Source: Gemmatimonadota bacterium
Lineage (GTDB): Bacteria > Latescibacterota > UBA2968 > GCA-2709665
Assembly (NCBI GenBank): GCA_028877215.1
Contig: JAPPFJ010000012.1
Location: 124,001 to 188,000, forward strand
Direction: 5' to 3'
Length of the DNA: 64,000 nucleotides
Shown here: positions 18,691 through 27,061 of the stretch, in pieces
Numbering within the stretch: the stretch's first letter is position 1
Layout of the letters: each line of letters opens with the position of its first letter
Made by a program: the position numbers and the translations under genes
The notes under the pieces: generated by a model
Told to the model about the DNA's origin: nothing
The model's input: only the letters and a program-made list of their open reading frames with translations
Database searches by the model: none

Positions 18691-18965
18691 GGTGGTTAGA
18701 CGGTAGAGGGTAGACGGTAGAAAAAATGCGGGTAGACGGGAGAGGTGAGACGGGAGAAGAAATCCTCGCCCGGTATGTTTTTCCTCCTTGCCTTCGGCAC
18801 GAAATGTATCCTCTCAAGGCAGGTAATCTCTCCCGTCTAACGTCTCCCCTCTCACCTGGTGGTGGGGCGGGGTGTGGTCCTCTACCCTCTCCCGGCTTAC
18901 GTCTTACCAGGTGGTGGGGCAGGGTGTGGTCCTCTCCCGTCAAACGTCTTGCGTCTACCCGCTTC
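18691..18965 (+). repeat. R element, copy R2
   Basis: This copy fills the gap between uvrC and ogt. Its core (TGCC-TTC-GGCA, then AAATGTATCC, AAGGCAGG) is identical over about 60 bp to R4 at 25000 and to the inverted R16 at 58700, indicating recent spread. The right half carries two GGTGGTGGGGC modules in tandem instead of one. Confidence 0.85.
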
Positions 18966-19004
18966 TGAGGGGCCGGAAGAAAGGCCCTTCACGAGGAGAA
19001 CCTT

Positions 19005-19556
19005 ATGAAAAATGGAAACGGCACGCCATCGACCATTCATTCCGCCGTCCTTCAGACATGCCTGGGGCAGGTAGAGGTTGCCTGGGACGGAGCCCGGCTG
19101 GCGTCGATCCGGCTGGGGCGCTTCGGACGCGTGGACATCGCCCGTCCCGCGCTGATTGAAGGAGATCCCCCGGATCCGGCGGGGCAGCGCCTCATCGAAA
19201 CGCTGAACCGTTACTTTTCCGGCGAGCCCGTGCGGTTTCAGGACCTCCCGGGGATATCCGGCTATACGGCTTTTCAGGAGATGGTCTGGCGGGCGACGCG
19301 TGAGATTCCGTACGGCGTGCGGCGCACTTACGGCGATGTCGCGACTGCCGTCGGTCGCCCGAATGCCGCCCGCGCGGTGGGCGCCGCGCTCGGGAAGAAC
19401 CCGTACGTGATTGTGGTGCCATGCCATCGGGTTGTGGGGGCTTCCGGGGCGTTGACGGGCTTCGCCTACGGTGGCGAATGGAAAGCCGCTTTGCTGGCCC
19501 TGGAGCAAAACGGGAGACAGGGAGAACGCGGGGATGACGGTCGAGACCGATATTGA
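19005..19556 (+). CDS. ogt: Methylated-DNA-[protein]-cysteine S-methyltransferase
   Basis: This 183-aa suicide enzyme repairs O6-alkylguanine by transfer to its own cysteine. The active site IVVPCHRVVGASGAL places the acceptor at Cys140, preceded by IPYGVRRTYGDVATAVGRPNAARAVGAALGKNP, which is the helix-turn-helix and Asn hinge. A GAGGAG stands 6 nt before the ATG. Its 3' end overlaps the start of the recombinase gene by 23 nt, so the two should be translated from one message. Confidence 0.95.
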   Translation: MKNGNGTPSTIHSAVLQTCLGQVEVAWDGARLASIRLGRFGRVDIARPALIEGDPPDPAGQRLIETLNRYFSGEPVRFQDLPGISGYTAFQEMVWRATREIPYGVRRTYGDVATAVGRPNAARAVGAALGKNPYVIVVPCHRVVGASGALTGFAYGGEWKAALLALEQNGRQGERGDDGRDRY

Positions 19557-20472
19557 CGCGGGCGAGCAGCACCTGACCGCGGAATGGCGCGATGCGCTGC
19601 GCGGGTTCATGGATTACGTGCACCTGGAGCAGGGTCTGGCCGAGAATACCGTCTCGGCCTATGCCAGGGACCTGGACCGGTACGCCACCGTCCTGGAGGC
19701 CCGGGGCGTAACAACGCCCGTCCAGGTGTCGCAGGCGGACGTCTCCGCGCTATTGCAGTTACTGGGTGAGCTCGGCCTGGAAGCGTCCAGCGTGGCGCGA
19801 AACCTGACTGCCGTCCGGATGTTTCATCGGTACCTGCAAGCTGAGGGGATGATCGAAAACGACCCCACGGAGCATATGAAGTCGCCCAAGCTGGGCCGGA
19901 AACTGCCAGCCGTCCTGAACGTATACGAAGTGGAACGCCTGATGGTGGAGCCGGACGTGGAGACGCTTCTCGGCCTTCGGGACCGCGCGCTGCTCGAGAT
20001 GTTGTACGGAGCGGGTCTCCGGGTTTCGGAGCTGACCGGCCTGGAACGGTTGCATCTCCTGTTCGACCTGGAGGTGGTGCGCGTGATCGGCAAAGGCCGC
20101 CGGGAGCGGGTTGTGCCCATCGGAACGGAAGCCGTGGCGTGGGTCAATCGCTATCTGACGGGCGCACGTGAGGAACTGAGCTGTGCGGCGTCGGGAAATA
20201 CGGTTTTCCTGAATTTTCGCGGCGGGGCCATGTCGCGAATGGGCGTATGGAAGATTTTAAGGCGATACGTTCAGAACGCCGGTATCCGGAAATCGGTCAG
20301 CCCGCACACGATGCGTCACTCTTTCGCGACCCATCTGCTGGAAGGCGGCGCCGACCTCCGGGCCGTGCAGGAGATGCTGGGCCACGTGGATATTTCGACA
20401 ACGCAGATCTACACCCACGTCGACCGCGAATACCTCAAGGAGGTCCACCGGACGTTTCATCCAAGGGCATGA
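19534..20472 (+). CDS. Tyrosine recombinase XerC/XerD
   Basis: The ATG at 19534 (MTVETDIDAG, 312 aa) is chosen. It gives the standard Xer length, and the longer frame overlaps the ogt active-site region. The N-terminal SAM-like DNA-binding domain reads FMDYVHLEQGLAENTVSAYARDL. The catalytic residues are all present: Arg in GAGLRVSELTGL, Lys in VIGKGRRERVVP, HTMRHSFATHLLEGGADLRAVQEMLGH, and nucleophile Tyr293 in TQIYTHV. It would resolve chromosome dimers at dif. XerC and XerD cannot be separated by eye. Confidence 0.92.
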   Translation: MTVETDIDAGEQHLTAEWRDALRGFMDYVHLEQGLAENTVSAYARDLDRYATVLEARGVTTPVQVSQADVSALLQLLGELGLEASSVARNLTAVRMFHRYLQAEGMIENDPTEHMKSPKLGRKLPAVLNVYEVERLMVEPDVETLLGLRDRALLEMLYGAGLRVSELTGLERLHLLFDLEVVRVIGKGRRERVVPIGTEAVAWVNRYLTGAREELSCAASGNTVFLNFRGGAMSRMGVWKILRRYVQNAGIRKSVSPHTMRHSFATHLLEGGADLRAVQEMLGHVDISTTQIYTHVDREYLKEVHRTFHPRA

Positions 20473-20516
20473 GAAGGGAGAAGGAAAAAGGAAAAAGGAA
20501 AAAGGAAGAAGGAAGA

Positions 20517-20597
20517 GAAGCTGGGAGACGGGAGAGGGAAGCGGGTAGAAGAAGCCCGCACCGATTTGTCTCTCCGACTTGCCAGCGGCACCCATCG
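20517..20597 (+). repeat. Truncated R element (left half)
   Basis: A purine arm GAGACGGGAGAGGGAAGCGGGTAG leads into AAGAAGCCCGCACCG...CTCCGACTTGCC, which matches the left half of R13 at 49160-49195. It breaks off at GCC-AGC-GGCA, where a different repeat (20587 onward) begins. It is preceded by an AAGGAAAAAGGAAGAAGG tract also found at 40140 and 48722. Confidence 0.65.
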
Positions 20598-20930
20598 TTA
20601 GGCTCACGTAGCGGTTCAAGGCATCGGGGGTGCCGGTCGCGGCACATCTGGCTCATTGAAACTTATCAATGCGTGGTCATTGAGCTTGTCGAAATGCCCG
20701 CGATTTGGAATCCACTTTGACCCTTCGCCGGCCCTTCGACAAGCTCAGGGATCGGCTCGGGCCAACGCCTCCGGCACCCATCGCCAGGCTCACGTAGCGG
20801 TTCAAGGCATCGGGGGGTGCCGGTCGCGGCACATCTGGCTCATTGAAACTTATCAATGCGTGGTCATTGAGCATGCTTGCATTGAGCGTGTCGAAATGTC
20901 GAAATGCCCGTGATTTGGAATCCTTCGCCG
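20587..20930. repeat. Two tandem copies of a ~186-bp intergenic repeat
   Basis: The unit starting GGCACCCATCG at 20587 recurs at 20773 with few changes and runs through a shared GATTTGGAATCC near 20704 and 20911. Inside it are TTGAGCTTGTCGAAATG and CCTTCGACAAGCTCAGGG blocks, a palindromic sequence type found between genes in many bacteria. No gene is supported between 20473 and 21063. Confidence 0.75.
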
Positions 20931-21063
20931 GCCCTTCGACCCTTCGACAGGCTCAGGGACCGTAAGCTCAGGGAACGGCTCAGGGCGCGGGATGGATGTT
21001 CATTGTGCTTGTCGAGTCAAAAGGCCCTCACTGAGCCTGTTAGGACGATCCGGTTAAATACGT

Positions 21064-22139
21064 ATGAAAAAGGCATTCACCGATCTCAGCGATCATCTGC
21101 AGGCGGTCGAAATCCTGTCGTCGGCGCCCTGCCGGCTGGACGTTGGCGGTACCTGGGACCTCAAGTGTTTCGCACTTCCCTACGCCAGCCTGAACCCGGC
21201 CACCACCAATATTGCCATTTCCGCGCGCACCGGCATCCGCCTCAGAGCGTACAGGCCGGGCTACGTCCGGATTCAGGACGAATTTCATCGAGAGACGTTT
21301 CCCTCGGACGCGCCCGACATGACGGGCCACTTCGGACTCCTGTTCGCAGTTGCGGCTCACTTCGCGATGGGCGGCGTCGAAATCGAGATCTCGTACGGCT
21401 GCCCGCCACGCAGCGGCGTGGGCGGTTCCGGCACGCTCTCCGTGGCCCTGGCCGGGGCGCTGGCCTGCGCAAGGGAACGGGTTGGAGGCGAGCGTCTTTC
21501 GCGGGAGGAAATCGTGGAGATCGTCTACAATATCGAAGACGGCCTCCGGTTCTCGTATACCGGCCTGCAGGACCAGTGTGCCGCCGCGTATGGGGGGTAA
21601 ATACCTGGCGATGGACGTACGGAAACCAGGGTGGAAAGTTTCGCAGGAGGGCGATTCTCCCGCAGGACCAGTACGCCGCCCTCGGCGACCGGCTTCTGAT
21701 CGCCTATATTGGCAAACCGCATGATTCCAACGACGTCAACAGCCGGCAGGTCGAGGATTTCCTGGCAGGTCGACATCGCGGCCGGTGGTTTCGCGTCAAT
21801 GAGATCGCTACGGAGTTCGCCGAGGCGCTGAAACGCGTCGACTGGGAGTCCGCGGGCAGGTTGATGGACGAGGAGACCGCGATTCGCTGCGCAATCGTGC
21901 CGGCCCGAATGACCGTGCTCGGAGAAAAGCTTCAGGCCGTCTGCGCCGAATTCGGCGCAGGATTCGCCACCGCGGGCAGCGGCAACGGCGGCTGCGTCTG
22001 GGCGCTTGCGCCGCATGCCGATATCGTACCCGGACTCTCGGCCGCCTGGTGCGAAGTATTGTCCGCTGTGCCCACGGCGCGGGTCCTTCCCGCCACGGTC
22101 GATCCCGCCGGCCTCGAGGTCAGGCAGGTTGCGCCGTGA
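21064..22139 (+). pseudogene. GHMP-family sugar kinase, interrupted by a frameshift in a run of six G
   Basis: The first part (21064-21600, 178 aa) has the GHMP start LSSAPCRLDVGGTWDLK, the ATP-binding PPRSGVGGSGTLSVALAGAL, and TGLQDQCAAAYGG, and then stops. The expected continuation, GVNTWRWTYGN...RAILPQDQYAALGDRLLIAYIGKPHDSNDVN...GSGNGGCVWALA, is in the next frame from about 21592 to 22139. Adding one G to the GGGGGG at 21592-21597 restores a 358-aa kinase. The family includes D-glycero-alpha-D-manno-heptose-7-phosphate and fucose kinases. The break may be a real mutation, phase variation in the G-tract, or a sequencing error. Confidence 0.8.
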
Positions 22140-22275
22140 AACGGCTAGAAGAGATAATGACGACCACGTAACTCGTGCCTGTAACTTTGTTGTATGACAG
22201 CCACGGAACTGAATTTTCGCCTTAGGGTAAACAGAAGGCATTGACTTTGACAGCGCGAAACCGGTGGACGGCGAA

Positions 22276-22311
22276 GTGGTCCTCTAACCTCTCCCGTCTA
22301 CCGTCTAACGG
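22276..22311 (+). repeat. R element fragment (right arm)
   Basis: GAAGTGGTCCTCTAACCTCTCCCGTCTACCGTCTAACGG corresponds to the right arm of R elements without core or left arm. The rest of the 22140-22370 gap shows nothing I can name. Confidence 0.55.
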
Positions 22312-22370
22312 CAAAGAGAAACCCGCCAACAAGCCAGACAATCGTATAAGGTAGACGGAAACACCGATAC

Positions 22371-23099
22371 ATGGACAAAAGGGTTGAAATTGCCCCGCGG
22401 AAAAACCTGCTTTCCATCATGATTCCCGTTTACAACGAGGCGAATACGCTTGGCGCCGTGATCGACCGTGTCAGGGCCGTACCGGTTCAGGAAGGCGTTC
22501 ACAAGGAAATCATCGTCGTTGATGACGGGTCAACTGACGGTACCGAAGCTATTTTAAGGAAACTGAAGGATGATGGCATCAGGGTCGTGCGCCATCCTCA
22601 AAACAGGGGAAAGGGCGCGGCCGTTCGCACGGCCCTGGACCACGCCGCCGGAGAATGGGCCCTCATCCAGGATGCCGATCTGGAATACGCTCCAGAAGAC
22701 TACCCCGAACTGATTGCCCCCTTTCTTCGGGACCCTGCCATCGTCGCAGTGTTCGGTTCTCGTTTCCTGGGCAATATCGAAGGTATGAAGCTGCCGAACT
22801 TCATTGCCAACAAACTGCTCACCTGGTTTACGAATCTTCTTTTTCACTCACGGATTACGGACCTGTGCACAGGGTACAAACTCTACCGGACCGAAACCGT
22901 GCGTGAGATCCCACTCGTTCGGGACGGTTTCGATCTGGAACACGAACTCACGGCCAAACTCCTGAAAAAGGGCTGCAATATAGTCGACGTCCCGATTACG
23001 TACACGGGTCGGGACGTGAGCGCCGGCAAGAAGGTGCGCTGGACCGACTTCTTCATCAATATCAAGACCCTCCTCAAATACCGCTTCTCCGGAATTTGA
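22371..23099 (+). CDS. Family 2 glycosyltransferase, dolichol-phosphate-mannose-synthase-like
   Basis: This 242-aa GT2 has LSIMIPVYNEANTL, EIIVVDDGSTDGTE and IQDADLEYAPEDYP, the last being the metal-binding DAD motif. It continues with the GSRFLGN...ITDLCTGYKLYR segment typical of polyprenyl-phosphate hexose synthases. It should charge a polyprenyl phosphate with a hexose. Its stop overlaps the TTG start of the next gene, a GT39-like transferase that uses such lipid-linked sugars, so the pair forms a natural donor-plus-transferase unit. Confidence 0.9.
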   Translation: MDKRVEIAPRKNLLSIMIPVYNEANTLGAVIDRVRAVPVQEGVHKEIIVVDDGSTDGTEAILRKLKDDGIRVVRHPQNRGKGAAVRTALDHAAGEWALIQDADLEYAPEDYPELIAPFLRDPAIVAVFGSRFLGNIEGMKLPNFIANKLLTWFTNLLFHSRITDLCTGYKLYRTETVREIPLVRDGFDLEHELTAKLLKKGCNIVDVPITYTGRDVSAGKKVRWTDFFINIKTLLKYRFSGI

Positions 23100-24850
23100 C
23101 CGCGCGATACCTGAGCCTCATCTTTCCGTACAGCCTTGTGGTTCTACTGACCTATCAGAGTTTCTTCGGTCTGAATCTTGCCACGCTGGCTCCGACTATG
23201 GCATGTGCGACGGTGATTCTGTGCGTCGCCGCGCTGGCCGCGTTCCGGCAGATACCGAAACACAGGTATACGCATGCAGCATTGGCAGGTTCCCTTGCCG
23301 TTTGCGGCCTGTACCTCCTGACCTGCAACGAATGGGTGGAGGTTATCGGCGACAATATCGCGTACATCAGGGACGCCAGGCGCCTGGTTCAGGGTAAGGG
23401 AGTACTGGACAGCCAGTACGGTCTGGGCGTGAAGTCCATGCTGATTCCGGCCGTCGTCCTGTTCCCAGACAGTGTACCCGCGCTCAAGGCCACGATCGCG
23501 GTTTCGGGCTTCCTCTTCCCGTTCTGCACGTTCATGGTCTTCCGGGAATTTGTCGACAATAACCGCGCGCTTCTGATGGCCCTGATCTCGGGCGCCTTCT
23601 GGCTGGCGGTGAGGTATTCCAACGTCGTCACGGCGGACATGCCCTTTCCCGCCTTCTCGTTGCTCGCCCTCTGGGCTATCCTTCAGTATATCAGGCGCCC
23701 CGGCATCTCCTGGAAGTGGTTGATTGCCGCCGCCTGCGCCGTGGGTTGGGCTTACCACGTGAAGTCCCCGTCCATTTACCTGGTTATTGCGGCAGCGATA
23801 TATCTGGGGCTTCGCAAGGAGGTGAAGAAACCGCTGCTCCTCGCTGTATTCGCCTCCGTATGGGTCCTGCCGTGGGCGATTTATCTGAAGGTTAACTTTC
23901 CGGAGTCCCAGGGCTATCTGGGAATGACAAACCAGATCGCCAGAGGTGTCTATATTCCGGAGGGCGAAGTGGGCACCTTCTGGCAGAATTTTTCATATTA
24001 TATCTTCAGAAAAAACCCTGCGGACTATCTGAAGAATCTGGAATACTTCCTGTTGCCCAGCCAATTCAGAAATGAGTTGCCTGTCTCAGCCGAATGGCGC
24101 CCGTTGGGCTGGTTCATTCTGGCGCTGATCGCCATCGGGTTCGTATTCGGCAGAAAGCCCCCGGACAGAAGGCCGATCTCGTTGCTGCGAAGTCTGGAGG
24201 TCCACGACTGGTACGTGATGGGATACACGGCCACGCTGTTCACTCTGCCCGGTTCCCCGGATCGATATCTCCTTCCCGTCCTGCCGATTATCGTCTTTTA
24301 CATTTTTAAGGGCGTGGATGGGATCTGCAACCGCTTTCCGGAATCCATCGCACCGCGCCGCCGGTCACCCCGTTATCTGCCCCTGGAAAAGATTCTGGTC
24401 TGCTTTCAGCGCCCGGTGTTGGTCAGACACAGTCCCGTGTTTCTGGCATGCGTATTCCTGCTGCCGTCCCTGTTCGTGGATTTTGAAACCGTACGAGCGC
24501 GCCGGATGACGCCGGGCTATGGTACGTTCTGGAAGACGTACTACGAGGCCAGCGTCTGGATGAGGGACAATACCCCGGCACAAAGCCGGGTCACCACGCG
24601 AAAGCCGGGCCTGGTGTGGTTCTGGTCGGAACGTGAAGCAAACGGCTATCCGCGCATCAAGGATCCCGCAAAAGGCCTCGACGCACTGAAGAAATTCGAC
24701 TACATACTTCTCGACAACATCCCGAATTTTCACGAAAAGTTTAAATACATCGTGCCGGCCCTTGAAGCTTATCCGAATAGCTTCGCCGTGATGCACACCA
24801 CGGAATCCCCCGAAACTTACGTCATCAAGATCGTAAGAAACGTCCCATAA
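23096..24850 (+). CDS. GT39/ArnT-like membrane glycosyltransferase
   Basis: This 584-aa protein has a hydrophobic N-terminal two thirds with roughly 10-12 helices, GDNIAYIRDARRLVQGKG in the first external loop (the acidic site of PMT-like enzymes), and SPDRYLLPVLPIIVFYIF later. A C-terminal soluble part carries DFETVRARRMTPGYGTFWKTYYEASVWMRDNTPA. The family transfers sugars from polyprenyl phosphates to proteins or lipids at the outer face of the inner membrane. Translation starts at a TTG overlapping the preceding stop (TTGA), showing coupling. The acceptor is unknown. Confidence 0.8.
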   Translation: MTARYLSLIFPYSLVVLLTYQSFFGLNLATLAPTMACATVILCVAALAAFRQIPKHRYTHAALAGSLAVCGLYLLTCNEWVEVIGDNIAYIRDARRLVQGKGVLDSQYGLGVKSMLIPAVVLFPDSVPALKATIAVSGFLFPFCTFMVFREFVDNNRALLMALISGAFWLAVRYSNVVTADMPFPAFSLLALWAILQYIRRPGISWKWLIAAACAVGWAYHVKSPSIYLVIAAAIYLGLRKEVKKPLLLAVFASVWVLPWAIYLKVNFPESQGYLGMTNQIARGVYIPEGEVGTFWQNFSYYIFRKNPADYLKNLEYFLLPSQFRNELPVSAEWRPLGWFILALIAIGFVFGRKPPDRRPISLLRSLEVHDWYVMGYTATLFTLPGSPDRYLLPVLPIIVFYIFKGVDGICNRFPESIAPRRRSPRYLPLEKILVCFQRPVLVRHSPVFLACVFLLPSLFVDFETVRARRMTPGYGTFWKTYYEASVWMRDNTPAQSRVTTRKPGLVWFWSEREANGYPRIKDPAKGLDALKKFDYILLDNIPNFHEKFKYIVPALEAYPNSFAVMHTTESPETYVIKIVRNVP

Positions 24851-24897
24851 ATGAGGAGACGTTTCGGCATATTCGGCCGCGGACCTGCCCCCCCCCG

Positions 24898-25205
24898 GGA
24901 GCGAGGGCATCTTTGCCCTCGCTCCGGATACTGTTGGTTGATGTCGTGATAGCGGTCGCCAAAAGGCGGGTAGACGGTAGAGGTGAGACGGGAGAAGAAA
25001 TCCTCGCCCGGTATGTTTTTCCTCCTTGCCTTCGGCACGAAATGTATCCTCTCAAGGCAGGTAATCTCTCACGTCTAACGTCTCCCCTCTCACCAGGTCG
25101 TGGGGTGGGGTGTGGTCGTCTACCCTCTCCCGGCTCCCCTCTCACCAGGTGGTGCGGCAGGGTGTGGTCCTCTACCTTCTCCCGTCTTCCGTCTCCCCGC
25201 TTTTT
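24898..25205 (+). repeat. Direct repeat flanking the toxin-antitoxin pair, left copy (palindrome + R4)
   Basis: This begins with a 12-bp-stem palindrome (GGAGCGAGGGCA-TCTT-TGCCCTCGCTCC, 24898-24925) and a GGATACTGTTGGTTGATGTC linker. R element R4 follows from 24961, with two GGTGGTGGGG-type modules. The whole block recurs at 26492-26798 in the same orientation and order. The two copies are near-identical over the first 70 and last 110 bp and more divergent in the core. The R4 core itself is identical to R2 and R16. Confidence 0.85.
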
Positions 25206-25241
25206 GTGGGGCCGGGGGGAGAGGTCTGCGGCGTTGAGGGA

Positions 25242-25691
25242 TCAAAGGTCGACGGCCTTGATTTTTCCATCCCTGTAAACCAGGGCTATGAATGGCGGGT
25301 CGTGATGCCGAGCAAAGCCTACGATTCTTTTCATTGCCTTGAGGATGATCTGCGCAAGTTCCCTGGAAGAGACATTTTTCGCGGTTATTGCGAAGAATGA
25401 AGCGCGGGAGTCCTTGATTGCCTGTTTTTCGGCCTGGTTGTACCGGATTCTCAGATCACGAGACAGGATTAACCAACCGCGCTGTCCGATTTCTCCCAGC
25501 CACTGCGCATCTGACAACTCCCCGACAGTATCGAATTCGGGGAATTCCTCCATATGGGAACGAAATTCGAGGCCCAGGTCGTGTGTGATCTGGGCCTCGC
25601 GCAGTTCTCGTAACAAAACACCGCTCGCCAGGTTGCGGTCAACAAATATGTGTATAGGGGATTCAGGCGGCCCGGCGGATCGCGGACTCAT
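25242..25691 (-). CDS. PIN-like ribonuclease toxin, VapC45 type
   Basis: This 149-aa protein has the PIN-like acidic pattern in IFVDRNLASGVLLREL (about 15-30) and GWLILSRDLRIRYNQAEKQAI with the second aspartate near residue 79, and a C-terminal domain FFAITAKNVSSRELAQIIL. This matches VapC45/DUF5615-like toxins, which cleave RNA. It overlaps the antitoxin gene by 29 nt and lies downstream of it, the normal antitoxin-first order. Base composition is lower in GC than the neighbours. Confidence 0.75.
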   Translation of the reverse strand: MSPRSAGPPESPIHIFVDRNLASGVLLRELREAQITHDLGLEFRSHMEEFPEFDTVGELSDAQWLGEIGQRGWLILSRDLRIRYNQAEKQAIKDSRASFFAITAKNVSSRELAQIILKAMKRIVGFARHHDPPFIALVYRDGKIKAVDL

Positions 25692-26340
25692 ACCTTAAGA
25701 CTTCCTCGATCTGAACGGGTGTGAGGCGATAATCCTTACACATTTCGCTGATGGTGTCTCCCGCAACGAATCTGTCATAAGCAACTTCAGTGGCTACACC
25801 AATACCAGTGATGGATGGGCGACCGAACGATACGTATGGGCTGATAAGTACAGTTCGTTTTTCTGCCCTCTTCGGATTTACTTCCGGGTCTACGGTAAAG
25901 GGATGAAGGCGTACTGGGCCTATCTCATCCCGGTCGATACGCCGCAGGTAAACCCGGATTAATTCGCCCGCCTCCATCTGACTACCCTGGTTGAGATTGA
26001 ATAGCTGGCCGAGTTTCTCTACCAACAGGTACTTTCCATCCGTGAAAAATTCCTCGGTTGCCAGCGGGTACCCAACGTCGGGCCACTGATGTCGCAATTC
26101 GTCCAGCGCAATTCGAATGCGCTGCATAGAAAGACCAAATTTCCCCCGAAGCGCGGACAGGACATGGGCTTCTACAAGATTCAGGAATGAGAGCTGAGTC
26201 CGCTGTGCTGCGGGAGGTCTCAGCAGCGGATTACCCTTCAGCCATACTCTCAGCGTTCCGGGATGCATCCTGAGAAAGCGAGCAGCCTCGGCCACCTGAT
26301 ATGTAGCTAGATTTCTGTATTTTGGATCAAATTCGGTCAT
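25663..26340 (-). CDS. VapB45-like antitoxin (MerR-type HTH plus DUF433)
   Basis: This 225-aa protein starts with a winged-helix-like HTH (YQVAEAARFLRMHPGTLRVWLKGN, about 14-37). It has a middle section FLNLVEAHVLSALRGKFGLSMQRIRIAL and a C-terminal DUF433 domain (GRPSITGIGVATEVAYDRFVAGDTISEMCKDYRLTPVQIEEVLRYE). This architecture belongs to VapB45-type antitoxins, which repress their own operon and neutralise the PIN-like partner. It is immediately upstream of, and overlaps, the toxin gene. Confidence 0.8.
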   Translation of the reverse strand: MTEFDPKYRNLATYQVAEAARFLRMHPGTLRVWLKGNPLLRPPAAQRTQLSFLNLVEAHVLSALRGKFGLSMQRIRIALDELRHQWPDVGYPLATEEFFTDGKYLLVEKLGQLFNLNQGSQMEAGELIRVYLRRIDRDEIGPVRLHPFTVDPEVNPKRAEKRTVLISPYVSFGRPSITGIGVATEVAYDRFVAGDTISEMCKDYRLTPVQIEEVLRYESAIRRAA

Positions 26341-26491
26341 TTTTGGTAAGCCTTGTCGGAGTAGTCAATCCGTCATCGACGATCTGCCGTCAGAGGCGCA
26401 ATGGATCTTGTTGCCATACAATATACCCTGTTTCTACCTCTTTTTTCAAGGGTTGTTTTCGGTCAATCTTCTGGTCTGGGCACCTTTCCAA

Positions 26492-26798
26492 GGAGCGAGG
26501 GCATCTTTGCCCTCGCTCCGGATACTGTTGGTTGATGTCGTGTTAGCGGTCGCAAAGAGGCGGGTAGACGGTAGACGTAAGACGGTAGAAGAAATCTCGC
26601 CCGGTTTGTTATTTCTCCTTGCCTCCGGCACGAGAAGAGACCTTGCAAGGCAGGAAATCTCTCCCGTCTCACGGCTTACGTCTCACCAGGTGGTGGGGTG
26701 GGGTGTGGTCGTCTACCCTCTCCCGGCTCCCCTCTCACCAGGTGGTGCGGCAGGGTGTGGTCCTCTACCTTCTCCCGTCTTCCGTCTCCCCGCTTTTT
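26492..26798 (+). repeat. Direct repeat flanking the toxin-antitoxin pair, right copy (palindrome + R5)
   Basis: The palindrome (26492-26519), the GGATACTGTTGGTTGATGTC linker and R element R5 (from 26553) match 24898-25205 in the same order and orientation, including the two tandem GGTGGTGGGG-type modules and the CTTTTTGTGGGGCCGG end. The core loop here is TCC (TGCCTCCGGCA) instead of TTC. Confidence 0.85.
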
Positions 26799-26822
26799 GT
26801 GGGGCCGGCGGGAGAGGTCGCG

Positions 26823-26960
26823 AAAAGGCGGGGAGAGGGTAGACGTAAGCCGGTAGAAGAAATCCGTGCCCGGTATGTTATTCGTCCTTGCCTTCAGCGC
26901 GAATAGAATCCTCACAAGGCAGGAAATCTCTCCCCTCTCCCGTCTCACGTCTCCCCGCTC
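26823..26960 (+). repeat. R element, copy R6 (short form)
   Basis: This is a short form without the GGTGGTGGGG module. Left arm AAAAGGCGGGGAGAGGG, core CCTTGCCTTCAGCGCG...ACAAGGCAGG, right arm ending CGTCTCCCCGCTC. It follows R5 after 24 nt, so the two are near-tandem. Confidence 0.8.
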
Positions 26961-26972
26961 TTGGCTGACAGC

Positions 26973-27014
26973 ACGAAGGAAGCCCGGCGTGTTTTCCCGC
27001 CGGGCTTCCTTCGT
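26973..27014. terminator. 17-bp perfect inverted repeat downstream of htrA
   Basis: ACGAAGGAAGCCCGGCG (26973-26989) and its exact complement (26998-27014) enclose an 8-nt loop, 48 nt after the htrA stop on the minus strand. There is no T-tract on either side, so it may be a non-canonical terminator or an mRNA 3' stabiliser. Confidence 0.55.
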
Positions 27015-27061
27015 ACGAATCGTCTTGCACACGCGAACAGACGCGCGCCGCGCATGCCTTC

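Noticed and set aside
18672-19004. Frames within R elements that begin near MPEARRN or end near RLPSYLYPP
   Set aside because: Similar peptides recur at every R copy in several frames, which shows they are translations of the repeat and not genes.
24960-26960. Insertion sequence around the toxin-antitoxin pair
   Set aside because: Direct repeats flank it, but there is no transposase or integrase frame inside and no terminal inverted repeats of the whole unit.
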